Below, in pieces: positions 1 through 5,809 of a DNA stretch of 5,809 nt. The stretch comes from Acetobacteraceae bacterium (GTDB lineage Bacteria > Pseudomonadota > Alphaproteobacteria > Acetobacterales > Acetobacteraceae). The position numbers were made by a program, and so were the translations under genes. Position 1 is the first letter of the stretch; each line of letters starts with the position of its first letter. Where the stretch lies: the NCBI GenBank assembly GCA_947478535.1, contig CANJXD010000380.1:1-5809 (forward strand), given 5' to 3'. The notes below the pieces were generated by a model, which ran no database searches, had not been told where the DNA came from, and saw only the letters and a list, made by a program, of their open reading frames with translations.

Positions 1-141
1 CAGGCTGCGCGCCGGGCATTCCAGCGTGCCGCTGATCGTGCCGTTCAGCGGCTGCGCCGCGGCAGGCAGCGCCAGGCCGAGCGCCATGGCGAGGGAGGGG
101 CTGAGCCGCAGCGCGGCGCGAAAGGGCAAGGCGGTCTCCAT
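1..141 (-). CDS. Exported protein of unknown function, 5' part only
   Basis: The first 47 codons of a gene are visible, and it runs off the window at position 1. The ATG at 139-141 gives a typical Sec signal peptide: arginines at residues 8 and 12, a hydrophobic stretch at about 17-26 (LAMALGLALP), and a likely signal peptidase site after AAA at residue 29. The mature part starts QPLNGTISGTLECPARSL and has one cysteine. There is no lipobox, so it is probably a soluble periplasmic or secreted protein. A second ATG at 85-87 (residue 19) would remove the arginines and spoil the signal peptide, so the upstream start is preferred. No strong ribosome binding site precedes it. It lies 64 bases after the SUMF1-like gene on the same strand and could be the last operon member or have its own promoter. 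I do not recognise the family from this fragment. Confidence 0.7.
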   Translation of the reverse strand, partial: METALPFRAALRLSPSLAMALGLALPAAAQPLNGTISGTLECPARSL

Positions 142-157
142 GCGGTGAGGCTGGCCG

Positions 158-187
158 AGAATAGGCGTCGCGCGGCGGCAACGTCCA
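158..187 (-). promoter_or_regulatory. Possible weak sigma-70-type promoter for the gene at 1-141
   Basis: The 64-base gap 142-205 is the only non-coding stretch in the window. On the minus strand it holds TGGACG (182-187) and, 18 bases on, TATTCT (158-163), each matching 4 of 6 bases of the -35 and -10 consensus. Transcription would begin about 10 bases before the ATG at 141, giving an almost leaderless message, which would agree with the lack of a Shine-Dalgarno sequence there. Such matches arise easily by chance, so this is only a candidate. Confidence 0.2.
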
Positions 188-205
188 CCGCCTGAGCCTA
201 TGGCC

Positions 206-1759
206 TCATCGTGGCGGGGTGGTGGCGCGCAGGATCTCGGCCCGCAGCGTGGCGATGGGCGGCAGGGTGCCGCCGCGCGCGGCCGCGGCGTGGCGGGCGA
301 CGAGGCCGACATGTGGCTCCAGCCCCGGCACGTTCTGGGCCCGCAGTTCCTGGCGCACGACCTCGGCTTCCACCGGCACTGTCACATCCGTCGCCTGGGC
401 GAGCTGGGCGATCATCGCGGCATATGCGCGGACGCCCCCATCCACCTCCGCCTGCACGGCGCCGAGCATGGTCCGCCAGCCCGCCGCCTGCTGCGCCGTG
501 CCACCGACCGAGGCGGGGTTTTCCACCATCGCCTGCAGCCCATCCGCCCGCTGCTGCGCGATGAAGACGGAACGGGACAGCACGGCCGCCGCCTGCACCT
601 GGGCGCGGGCCGCGAGGCGGGCGCGATCCGCGCGGTCCCGCGTTTCCCGCGCATAGGCCGCGCCGATGCGGTCCAGCGCCGTCTGGGTGCCGGGGTCGTT
701 CTGGTCCCGCCGGAGTGCGGCGATCAGGGCCGCCGGGTCGTCCTGCGTATTGGCGCGCTCGCGCGCCGTCGTTTCCGCCTCGAAGGCCCCGCGCAGCGTC
801 GCGGTATCGGCCAGGCTGCCCTGGGCGGGGGCGGCGAGGACGAAGCGGAAGCCCACCGTGCCGATCCGCGTGGGCTCCCCGCTGTCTGTATCGAAGGGCG
901 CGTATTCGATACGCAGCGAGGACCGCAGCTGTGCTTCCCCGGTGCTGCGGAAATCCCCGCCCCGCGCCACCAGCCCACCCGCCAGCCCATGCGGACGGCC
1001 GACGCGGTTCAGCCGGAAGGGTTCCAACACCCACTCCGCCGCATTGCCCAGCATGTCATGCAGGCCGAGCGGGTTGGCGCGCTTCAGCCCGATCGGGGAA
1101 AGCCGCCCGGCGGCGCTGCGCGGCCCCTGGAACCAGGCATAGGCTTCCGGGCCCTCCGGCATCGGGAAGGTGCGGGCCTGGAACTCGGCCTCGCTGACCG
1201 AGGCGCCGCCGCGCACGGCGTATTCCCATTCGGCTTCCGTCGGCAGGCGCACGAAGGCCGGCGCGGTGCCGCGGCGGGGCAGGCGCGTGGCCGCGTTGCG
1301 GATCAGGAAGCCGGAATAGCGCTGCGCCGCCTCCATCGCCTCGAACCAGGAGACGCCGATGGCGGGCAGGCGCGCGGCGGGGGTATTGGCGGCGGGGCAG
1401 GCGGGGTTGCGCAGCGCGTCGATCTGGGTGCGCGTGACCTCGTATTTCGCCATGAAGAAATGCCGCGGTTCCCCCGCGCCGCCGAACGGGCCGACGAGGT
1501 AGGTGCGCCGGAGATATTCGAGGTAGCCCGTCTCCGTCTCCGGCGAGCCGAGCAGCACGGCGCGGTCATCGAGGCCACCATCCCCGGCCGGGGTGTCGAT
1601 GCGACGGAACGCCATGGCGCCGCCGCAGGGCAGGGGCAGCACCAGGTCATCGGGACGCGGCGCCGGGTTGAAGGTGGCGGCCGGCCAGGTGGGCGCGGGC
1701 TGTGCCTGGGCCATCCGGGGGAGCAGCATGAGCAACGCCGCGACCAATACCCTATTCAT
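206..1759 (-). CDS. Exported SUMF1/FGE-like pseudoenzyme with helical C-terminal extension (TagR-like)
   Basis: This is a 517-residue protein with a signal peptide (about residues 1-19, ending AQA). Residues about 40-308 form a formylglycine-generating-enzyme/sulfatase-modifying-factor domain. The family hallmarks are FFMAKYEVTR (101-110), PAIGVSWFEAMEAA (132-145), RLPTEAEWEYAVRGG (171-185), NPLGLHDMLGNAAEWV (229-244), the RGGDF segment (266-270) and GTVGFRF (300-306). True FGEs carry an active-site cysteine in a CRxxxR-like motif; the equivalent here reads LRSSLR (278-283). The only cysteines are C45 and C121, so catalysis is unlikely and a binding or structural role is inferred. Residues about 311-517 are alanine/arginine-rich and predicted helical, with no family recognised. 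In type VI secretion loci the SUMF1-domain protein TagR is periplasmic and promotes activation of the kinase PpkA, and a similar partner role is proposed here. The start overlaps the permease stop by 8 bases and has a good ribosome binding site. Confidence 0.85.
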   Translation of the reverse strand: MNRVLVAALLMLLPRMAQAQPAPTWPAATFNPAPRPDDLVLPLPCGGAMAFRRIDTPAGDGGLDDRAVLLGSPETETGYLEYLRRTYLVGPFGGAGEPRHFFMAKYEVTRTQIDALRNPACPAANTPAARLPAIGVSWFEAMEAAQRYSGFLIRNAATRLPRRGTAPAFVRLPTEAEWEYAVRGGASVSEAEFQARTFPMPEGPEAYAWFQGPRSAAGRLSPIGLKRANPLGLHDMLGNAAEWVLEPFRLNRVGRPHGLAGGLVARGGDFRSTGEAQLRSSLRIEYAPFDTDSGEPTRIGTVGFRFVLAAPAQGSLADTATLRGAFEAETTARERANTQDDPAALIAALRRDQNDPGTQTALDRIGAAYARETRDRADRARLAARAQVQAAAVLSRSVFIAQQRADGLQAMVENPASVGGTAQQAAGWRTMLGAVQAEVDGGVRAYAAMIAQLAQATDVTVPVEAEVVRQELRAQNVPGLEPHVGLVARHAAAARGGTLPPIATLRAEILRATTPPR

Positions 1760-2918
1760 CCCGCAGTCCCTCCGCCGGATCGGCCGATGCCGCGCGCTGG
1801 GCGGCGGCGAGGGAGGCGATGATCGCGGCCAGCGCGGCCAGCGCCGTCGCCGCGCCGAATTCCGCGAGGCCGATGCGGGCGAGTTCCCGCCCCTCCGCCG
1901 CGCCGAGCAGCGACAGCCGGTTCACCGCCTGCGCCGCGCCGATGGCGAGCCCTGTCCCGGCCAGGGAGCCCGCCACGGCGAAGACGATGCCCTGCCACAC
2001 CGGGATCAGCACCAGCGTCGCGCGGCGCATCCCCATCAGCCGCAGCAGCGACAGCGTCCGCCGCTTGCGCGCGACCGCGGCCCAGAGCGAGGCGCCAAGG
2101 CCGAGCACGAAGCCAGCGCCACCGACTGCCGCGATCACCGCGAAGCCCGCCGTCAGGTTGCGGTCCAGCGCCAGCAGCGCGCCCACCTCATCGGCGCGGG
2201 ACCGGGTCTCGATCCCCTGGGATTGCAGCAGCGCGACGAGGCCCGGCACATCCTCCAGTCGCCTGGCATGCAGCCGGAAGCCTTCGGCGGCGCGGGGGGC
2301 GGTCTCGGCGGCCCGGTCATCGAGAAAATCCTGGACGCGGCGGCCAAGTGACGGTGGGGCGAAGATCGCGTCACGGTCGAAGGCGGTGGGGGGAGCGATG
2401 GCGGCGGCCGTCAGGTCGAGCCCCAGCACTTCCCGCCCCTCGCCGACGCGGCGGATGATGCGCAGCCGCAGCGCCTCCCCGGCCTGGACGCCGAGGCGCG
2501 TGGCGGCGGAGGCGGTCAGCACCACCTGTGTCTCAACCGGCGCGGCGATGCCCGGCAGCAGTGGGTCGCCGGGCGCGGTGGGCAGCACTTCCACCGTCGC
2601 CACGCGGCCAGGGCGGGCGGTGGCTTCCAGGCTGCCGGTGGCGGCGAGCAGGCGGGTGCGGGGAACCAGAAAGCCAGTCTCCGGCCGGGCCGTCAGCGCC
2701 GCGAACCAGCCAGGCTCTAGCGCCAGGTTCTGGATATTGGCGATCTCCCGCGTGCGGGGGCTGGCGGAGAGGTCCTCCTTCAGTCCCGCGACGACGCCGG
2801 CGCGCAGCCCCGCCAGCAGTATCAGCGGCGCGATGACGGCGGCGAGCGCGAGCACGGAACACAGCGTGAAGGCCGGCTCCCGCGCCAGATCCGCCAGCGC
2901 CAGGCGCAGTGCGCGCAT
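1752..2918 (-). CDS. ABC transporter permease, FtsX/MacB-LolC family (TagS-like)
   Basis: This 388-residue inner-membrane protein has the four-helix FtsX/LolC plan. TM1 is at about 18-44, followed by a periplasmic domain of roughly 210 residues (about 45-255). TM2 is at about 256-282, TM3 at about 302-326 and TM4 at about 354-373. The cytoplasmic loop after TM2, RKRRTLSLLRLMGMRR (284-299), fits the conserved coupling region of the family that contacts the ATPase. The tail with DPAEGLR (380-386) is typical of MacB/LolC permeases. Members of this superfamily work as mechanotransmitters or lipoprotein extractors more often than as pore-type transporters. A single permease gene is present, so a homodimer with two ATPase copies is likely. 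Its ATG overlaps the ATPase stop by one base (TGATG). Together with the adjacent ATPase and the SUMF1-like gene it resembles TagS of the TagTSR module. The family call is firm; the TagS analogy is moderate. Confidence 0.88.
   Translation of the reverse strand: MRALRLALADLAREPAFTLCSVLALAAVIAPLILLAGLRAGVVAGLKEDLSASPRTREIANIQNLALEPGWFAALTARPETGFLVPRTRLLAATGSLEATARPGRVATVEVLPTAPGDPLLPGIAAPVETQVVLTASAATRLGVQAGEALRLRIIRRVGEGREVLGLDLTAAAIAPPTAFDRDAIFAPPSLGRRVQDFLDDRAAETAPRAAEGFRLHARRLEDVPGLVALLQSQGIETRSRADEVGALLALDRNLTAGFAVIAAVGGAGFVLGLGASLWAAVARKRRTLSLLRLMGMRRATLVLIPVWQGIVFAVAGSLAGTGLAIGAAQAVNRLSLLGAAEGRELARIGLAEFGAATALAALAAIIASLAAAQRAASADPAEGLRDE
1768..1773 (-). promoter_or_regulatory. Ribosome binding site of the SUMF1-like gene
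   Basis: GGAGGG on the minus strand lies 8 bases before the ATG at 1757-1759, inside the end of the permease gene. It is the clearest Shine-Dalgarno sequence in the window. It supports that ATG as the start and suggests the gene can be initiated independently as well as by coupling. Confidence 0.6.
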
Positions 2919-3622
2919 CAGGCGGCTACCTCAGCGGGCAGCACGGAGCCCGCCGCTTCAAGCCGCAACGGCACTTCGTGAAAACCGGCGGCGCGGGCGG
3001 CGGGGGCGTCATGCGTCGCCAGCAGCACGGCCGCGCCGGCATCGCGCGCCTGTTCGGCCAGCAGGGCGAGGATGGTGCCGGCCATGTCGGGATGCACGCT
3101 CGCCGTCGGTTCGTCCGCCAGCAGCAGCGCCGGCCGATGCGCCAACGCCCGCAGGATCGCCGCGCGCTGGCGTTGGCCGACCGAGAGGGTGGACGGCATG
3201 CGGTCCAGCAATTCCTCGATCCCCAGCCGCGCCGCCAGCGCCCGCACATGCGCGCCATCGCGCCGCCCGGCGAGGTCCTGCGCCAGGGCGGCATTGGCGC
3301 CGACGGACAGGAAGGGGATCAGCCCGCCGGTCTGCAACACGTAGCCGAAATGCCGGGCCCGGAGCGCTGCCAGCGCCTCCGCCGCGCCGCTTCGCCACAG
3401 TGCGGCGGCATCGGTACCCGCGACATCCAGCACCGAGGCCGCATCTGGCCGGCGGGCGAGGGCGGCGACATCGAGCAGGGTGGATTTGCCGGTACCGCTC
3501 GCCCCCGTCACGGCGATCAGCGCGCCGGGGGCGAGGTGCAGCGCCTCGATCGTCAGGGTGAAGGCGGCGCCGCCGGATCGGCGCATGGCGACCACCCCTT
3601 CCAGGCGAAGGGGCGAACCCAT
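2918..3622 (-). CDS. ABC transporter ATP-binding protein, LolD/MacB type (TagT-like)
   Basis: This 234-residue cytoplasmic ATPase has the full set of ABC motifs: Walker A GASGTGKST (40-48), Q-loop Q97, signature LSVGQRQR (146-153), Walker B LLLADEP (166-172) with catalytic E171, and H-loop H204. Its length is normal for LolD/FtsE-type subunits. Two details differ from the textbook pattern: the signature is LSVGQ rather than LSGGQ, and the D-loop region reads ASVHP where SALD is usual. The chosen start is the ATG at 3620-3622, which overlaps the vWA stop (TGATG) and begins MGSPLRLEGV as expected for the family. An upstream in-frame ATG at 3692-3694 would add 24 residues lying inside the vWA gene and is unlikely. 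A GTG immediately before the chosen ATG (3623-3625) is an alternative that changes little. It should power the permease encoded directly downstream. Confidence 0.92.
   Translation of the reverse strand: MGSPLRLEGVVAMRRSGGAAFTLTIEALHLAPGALIAVTGASGTGKSTLLDVAALARRPDAASVLDVAGTDAAALWRSGAAEALAALRARHFGYVLQTGGLIPFLSVGANAALAQDLAGRRDGAHVRALAARLGIEELLDRMPSTLSVGQRQRAAILRALAHRPALLLADEPTASVHPDMAGTILALLAEQARDAGAAVLLATHDAPAARAAGFHEVPLRLEAAGSVLPAEVAA
2928..2933 (-). promoter_or_regulatory. Ribosome binding site of the permease gene
   Basis: TGAGGT on the minus strand lies 9 bases before the permease ATG at 2916-2918, within the last codons of the ATPase gene. It supports this start, alongside coupling through the TGATG stop-start overlap. 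Confidence 0.45.
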
Positions 3623-5526
3623 CACGGCAACTGATCGAGCGGCATGGGGAAGACGGCCGCCCCGGGCGTCGCCCCGCTGCCGAGTTGCGTCCACAGCGCG
3701 GGGGTGCGGGCGTATTCCTCATACAGCCGCAGCTTCGCTTCCAGCGCGTTCAGCAATTCCCGCTGGCCACCGGATTGCAACTCCAGCCAGTCCCGCTCCG
3801 TCAACTCCATCACCTGGCTGCGATAGGGCAGGCCATCGAGGTATTCGCCGAAGACGCCACCCAGCCGATCCAGGCTGCCGATACGGCGCGGGTCGCGCGC
3901 GGCGGAAAGCGCGGCGTTGCGGATATTGGCGAAGACCGTCTGCGGCGTGCGGCGGCCGGCATTCGCCTCATCGATCACGATCCGCAGCGCGCTCCGCAGG
4001 TCCGAAAGCTGGTCGCGGTTCAGCAGGATGCGAACATCGAGATTGGCCCGGTTGGCATCGGCAAGGTCCCGGTCCGTGGTGAAGCTGCGGACGATATCGG
4101 GCGCTGCCGCTTCCCGCACCCGGCCGAGATAGGCAAGCCGCATCGCTTGGCCCACCACATCCACCTGCTGGTCGATCTGCGCCACCGGCGCCGCGGATGG
4201 CCCTCCCCGCAACTGGGCGAGCGGCGTATTCGTCACGGCCGCGACCTGGCGCAGCAGGGCGTCCGTGATCTGTTCCACGGTCTGGCCGAAGGCCGCGACC
4301 TCGCCATTCGGGATCGGGTAGTAGAAGGGCTCCGCCGCGCCACCGAAGCGGGCCAATTCGCGCCACTGGCTGCGGGCGCGGGCGTGGTTGTTGCGGCCCT
4401 CCGGTGTCAGCAGGTGCACGGCGAAGGTGGCGATCTGCTGCTGCTTCAGCAGGTCCCGGATTTCCGGGATGCCGAGGCGGGTGGAAGACCGCGGGTCCGA
4501 CGCATCCCGCGTCCCGGCATCGGTGACGAGGATGATGAAGCGCCCGCCGAGTGTGCCCCAATCCGCCGCATCGAGCGCGGCGCGCAGGCCGGCGATCCCA
4601 TCCTCGTCGAAGCCTTCGTTGCTTTCGGTCGCGGCGGCGGCTTCGGCGATGCGGGGCAGCACGGCGGTGGGGGGCTGGTTGAAATCGGCGCGGGCATAGG
4701 TGCGCGTGACGTATTCCAGTGCCTGGTTGCCGCCGAGGTCATCGCGATAGGCGACGAGGCCGAACCGGAAGCGGTCCCTGAGCGCTGTGTCGCCGATCCG
4801 CGCCATGACGTTGCGGATCGCTTCCCGCGTGCGGTCGAGATAGGGCTGCATGGACACCGTGGTATCCACCACGAAGACCAGCGCACCCCGGAAATCCGCG
4901 AGGCCATCGCGCGGCGGCGGCGCGGCGCGGCGCTCCGCCGGGGCGGAGGCGACTTCGAGCAGCCGCATCCGCTCGCCCCGTTCGTTCTCCACTTCCTCCG
5001 CCGACAGCACGGGCAACAGGTAAAAATTGCGGCTGATATCGACGAAGGTCTCGGGCTCCAGCGCCACCAGGCGGTTGTCCTGCGCGCGGCGCACCTCGGC
5101 CGCGGCGGCGGGCATGTCACGCGAGAGGATGATGCGTCGCAGCACCGGGCCCTCGGCGAAGAACATGGTGCGTTCCCGCCCGGCGGGGTTGGTGAAGGCG
5201 AGCACCATGGTCTGGTTCCAGGGGAGGGAGCGTTCCTCCCGCATCCAGCCCTCGGTGGTGCCCTGGGCGTCGCGGCCGACCTCGATCCAGGCATCGGCGC
5301 CGCTGCCCTGGCGGGCATAGACGTGGAACAGGGTGAAGCCGGGCACGGGGCTGCCCTGCGCCGCGCCGGGCGTTGCGTGCAGCGTTGCGCCGGGCCGCGC
5401 CAGCACCTTCTGCGTCAGCGTCTGCTTGCCCTCGATCAGCAAGGCGCGGCGCGCGGCCTGCTGCGCGGCAGCCGTGCCCAGCAGCAGCGCCAGGCCGAGC
5501 AGCAGAAGGGCGAGGCGACGCATCAT
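3622..5526 (-). CDS. Exported SH3b-vWA domain protein, PpkA periplasmic-domain-like
   Basis: This is a 634-residue protein. Residues 1-21 (MMRRLALLLLGLALLLGTAA then A) are a signal peptide. Residues about 30-110 resemble a bacterial SH3 domain (VLARPGATL, then WIEVG and TEGWM). A vWA domain follows at about 212-430: strand ALVFVV leads into the metal site DTTVSM (221-226, a DxTxS version of DxSxS), and ILVTDAG (332-338) supplies the second conserved aspartate, D336. Residues about 450-610 are helical and charged. No kinase motifs or further transmembrane segment are seen, so it is probably periplasmic. vWA domains bind partner proteins through the metal site. The kinase PpkA of type VI secretion carries a vWA domain on its periplasmic side, which this resembles in context and general layout. 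Two ATGs in tandem (5524-5526 and 5521-5523) are possible starts; the first overlaps the preceding stop as ATGA. Shine-Dalgarno pairing is weak, suggesting coupling. Confidence 0.85.
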   Translation of the reverse strand: MMRRLALLLLGLALLLGTAAAQQAARRALLIEGKQTLTQKVLARPGATLHATPGAAQGSPVPGFTLFHVYARQGSGADAWIEVGRDAQGTTEGWMREERSLPWNQTMVLAFTNPAGRERTMFFAEGPVLRRIILSRDMPAAAAEVRRAQDNRLVALEPETFVDISRNFYLLPVLSAEEVENERGERMRLLEVASAPAERRAAPPPRDGLADFRGALVFVVDTTVSMQPYLDRTREAIRNVMARIGDTALRDRFRFGLVAYRDDLGGNQALEYVTRTYARADFNQPPTAVLPRIAEAAAATESNEGFDEDGIAGLRAALDAADWGTLGGRFIILVTDAGTRDASDPRSSTRLGIPEIRDLLKQQQIATFAVHLLTPEGRNNHARARSQWRELARFGGAAEPFYYPIPNGEVAAFGQTVEQITDALLRQVAAVTNTPLAQLRGGPSAAPVAQIDQQVDVVGQAMRLAYLGRVREAAAPDIVRSFTTDRDLADANRANLDVRILLNRDQLSDLRSALRIVIDEANAGRRTPQTVFANIRNAALSAARDPRRIGSLDRLGGVFGEYLDGLPYRSQVMELTERDWLELQSGGQRELLNALEAKLRLYEEYARTPALWTQLGSGATPGAAVFPMPLDQLP

Positions 5527-5809
5527 GGCCAGAAATCCCGGAGCGCGAGGTCAGCCAAGGTATCACCGCCACGCGCCGCATCCTGCAAGCGTTGCCGCAG
5601 CGCGGCGCGGGGGGCAGTGGCGGCGGCATCGCCCGCGCGCTCTGCATCCCGCCACAACTCCGCGGCCTTGATGGCATTGGGGGCGGAGAGCGCGCCGCCG
5701 CGCTGGAAACTCGCGGGGTCATAGAGGCGGGCGAGGGCGGTGAAGGCTGGGCCATGCCGCGCCTCGGCCGCGAGTTCCAGTAGCAGCAGCGCATCCTGCG
5801 CGCGATTCG
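5523..5809 (-). CDS. C-terminal part of a Sel1/TPR-like helical repeat protein
   Basis: The last 94 codons of a gene entering from the window edge are visible, ending at the TGA at 5523-5525. The frame reads without a stop and overlaps the vWA start as ATGA, which supports it over the other frames. The segments ELAAEARHGPAFTALARLYD (11-30) and NAIKAAELWRDAERAGDAAA (44-63) have the alternating A-x-x-x-G-x-x-x-A-x-x-x-L spacing of Sel1-like repeats. The protein ends ALRDFWP. Such repeats build protein-interaction scaffolds and are common in exported proteins of envelope clusters. The N-terminus is missing, so domain content and location cannot be judged. It is the first visible gene of the coupled series and probably encodes another component of the same complex. 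Confidence 0.65.
   Translation of the reverse strand, partial: NRAQDALLLLELAAEARHGPAFTALARLYDPASFQRGGALSAPNAIKAAELWRDAERAGDAAATAPRAALRQRLQDAARGGDTLADLALRDFWP

Larger units (their letters stand above)
206..5809 (-). other. Translationally coupled five-gene operon
   Basis: Five consecutive minus-strand genes overlap at every junction: ATGA (5523-5526), TGATG (3620-3624), TGATG (2916-2920), and an 8-base overlap (1752-1759). No space for a promoter or terminator exists between them, so a single message with coupled translation is inferred. This argues that the repeat protein, vWA protein, ATPase, permease and SUMF1-like protein act together. The operon's promoter and possibly its first genes lie beyond 5809. 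Confidence 0.8.

Noticed and set aside
174..192. Possible hairpin (5-bp GGCGG/CCGCC stem with 9-base loop) after the SUMF1-like gene
   Set aside because: The stem is short and no T-run follows, so it does not qualify as an intrinsic terminator in such GC-rich DNA.
200..1822. Open frame of 540 codons on the plus strand opposite the SUMF1-like gene
   Set aside because: The minus strand encodes unmistakable SUMF1 motifs here; the plus-strand product is compositionally a GC-bias shadow.
1819..3561. Open frame of 580 codons on the plus strand across the permease and ATPase genes
   Set aside because: It spans two well-supported genes on the opposite strand and its product is low-complexity Ser/Arg/Ala/Pro sequence without recognisable motifs.
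3623..3694. N-terminal extension of the ABC ATPase starting at the ATG at 3692-3694
   Set aside because: The extra 24 residues overlap the vWA gene and resemble no ABC N-terminus; the ATG at 3622 forms the same TGATG junction as the next gene pair.
3685..5724. Open frame of 679 codons on the plus strand opposite the vWA gene
   Set aside because: Long antisense open frames are expected at this GC content. The translation is rich in Arg, Gly, Ala and His with no domain motifs, and the minus-strand gene has clear ones.
5117..5794. Alternative minus-strand frame of 225 codons over the Sel1-like gene end and the vWA start
   Set aside because: It runs out of frame through the signal peptide and SH3b region of the vWA protein and gives Arg/Pro-rich sequence. 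The frame ending at 5523 has repeat-like composition and a coupled stop.
1..5809. Search for tRNA or rRNA genes, CRISPR repeats, insertion-sequence ends and attachment sites
   Set aside because: Coding sequence fills all but 64 bases, and no spaced direct repeats, inverted-repeat ends or structural RNA signatures were seen by eye.

Overview
The window is very GC-rich, and every credible gene lies on the minus strand, so transcription runs from high to low coordinates. The GC-heavy codon use and the style of the proteins fit a high-GC alphaproteobacterium, perhaps Acetobacteraceae or Rhodobacterales. That placement is a judgement from style; no marker gene is present.

In transcription order the layout is as follows. 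(1) The 3' end of a gene for a small-helical-repeat (Sel1/TPR-like) protein, cut by the window edge at 5809. (2) A 634-residue exported protein with a signal peptide, an SH3b-like domain, a von Willebrand factor A (vWA) domain and a helical tail. (3) A 234-residue ABC-transporter ATPase of the LolD/MacB type. (4) A 388-residue FtsX/MacB-type permease. (5) A 517-residue exported protein with a formylglycine-generating-enzyme-like (SUMF1-type) domain that lacks the catalytic cysteines, plus a roughly 200-residue helical extension. (6) After a 64-base gap, the 5' end of a gene for another exported protein, cut at position 1. Genes 1 to 5 overlap at every junction by 4, 1, 1 and 8 bases, so they look like one translationally coupled operon.

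The combination of ABC ATPase, FtsX-like permease, SUMF1-domain periplasmic protein and vWA protein matches the gene content of the TagT-TagS-TagR plus PpkA envelope-signalling module of type VI secretion. In Pseudomonas aeruginosa that module activates the kinase PpkA through its periplasmic part. Here the vWA protein has its own signal peptide and no kinase domain, and no secretion structural gene is visible. The best reading is a cell-envelope sensing or assembly complex: a membrane ABC machine with two or three periplasmic partners. It is either a stand-alone relative of the Tag module or part of a larger locus outside the window. This assignment rests on domain logic and memory of the families, without a database search.

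The only non-coding stretch is 142-205. No RNA gene, mobile element, repeat array or CRISPR was seen.
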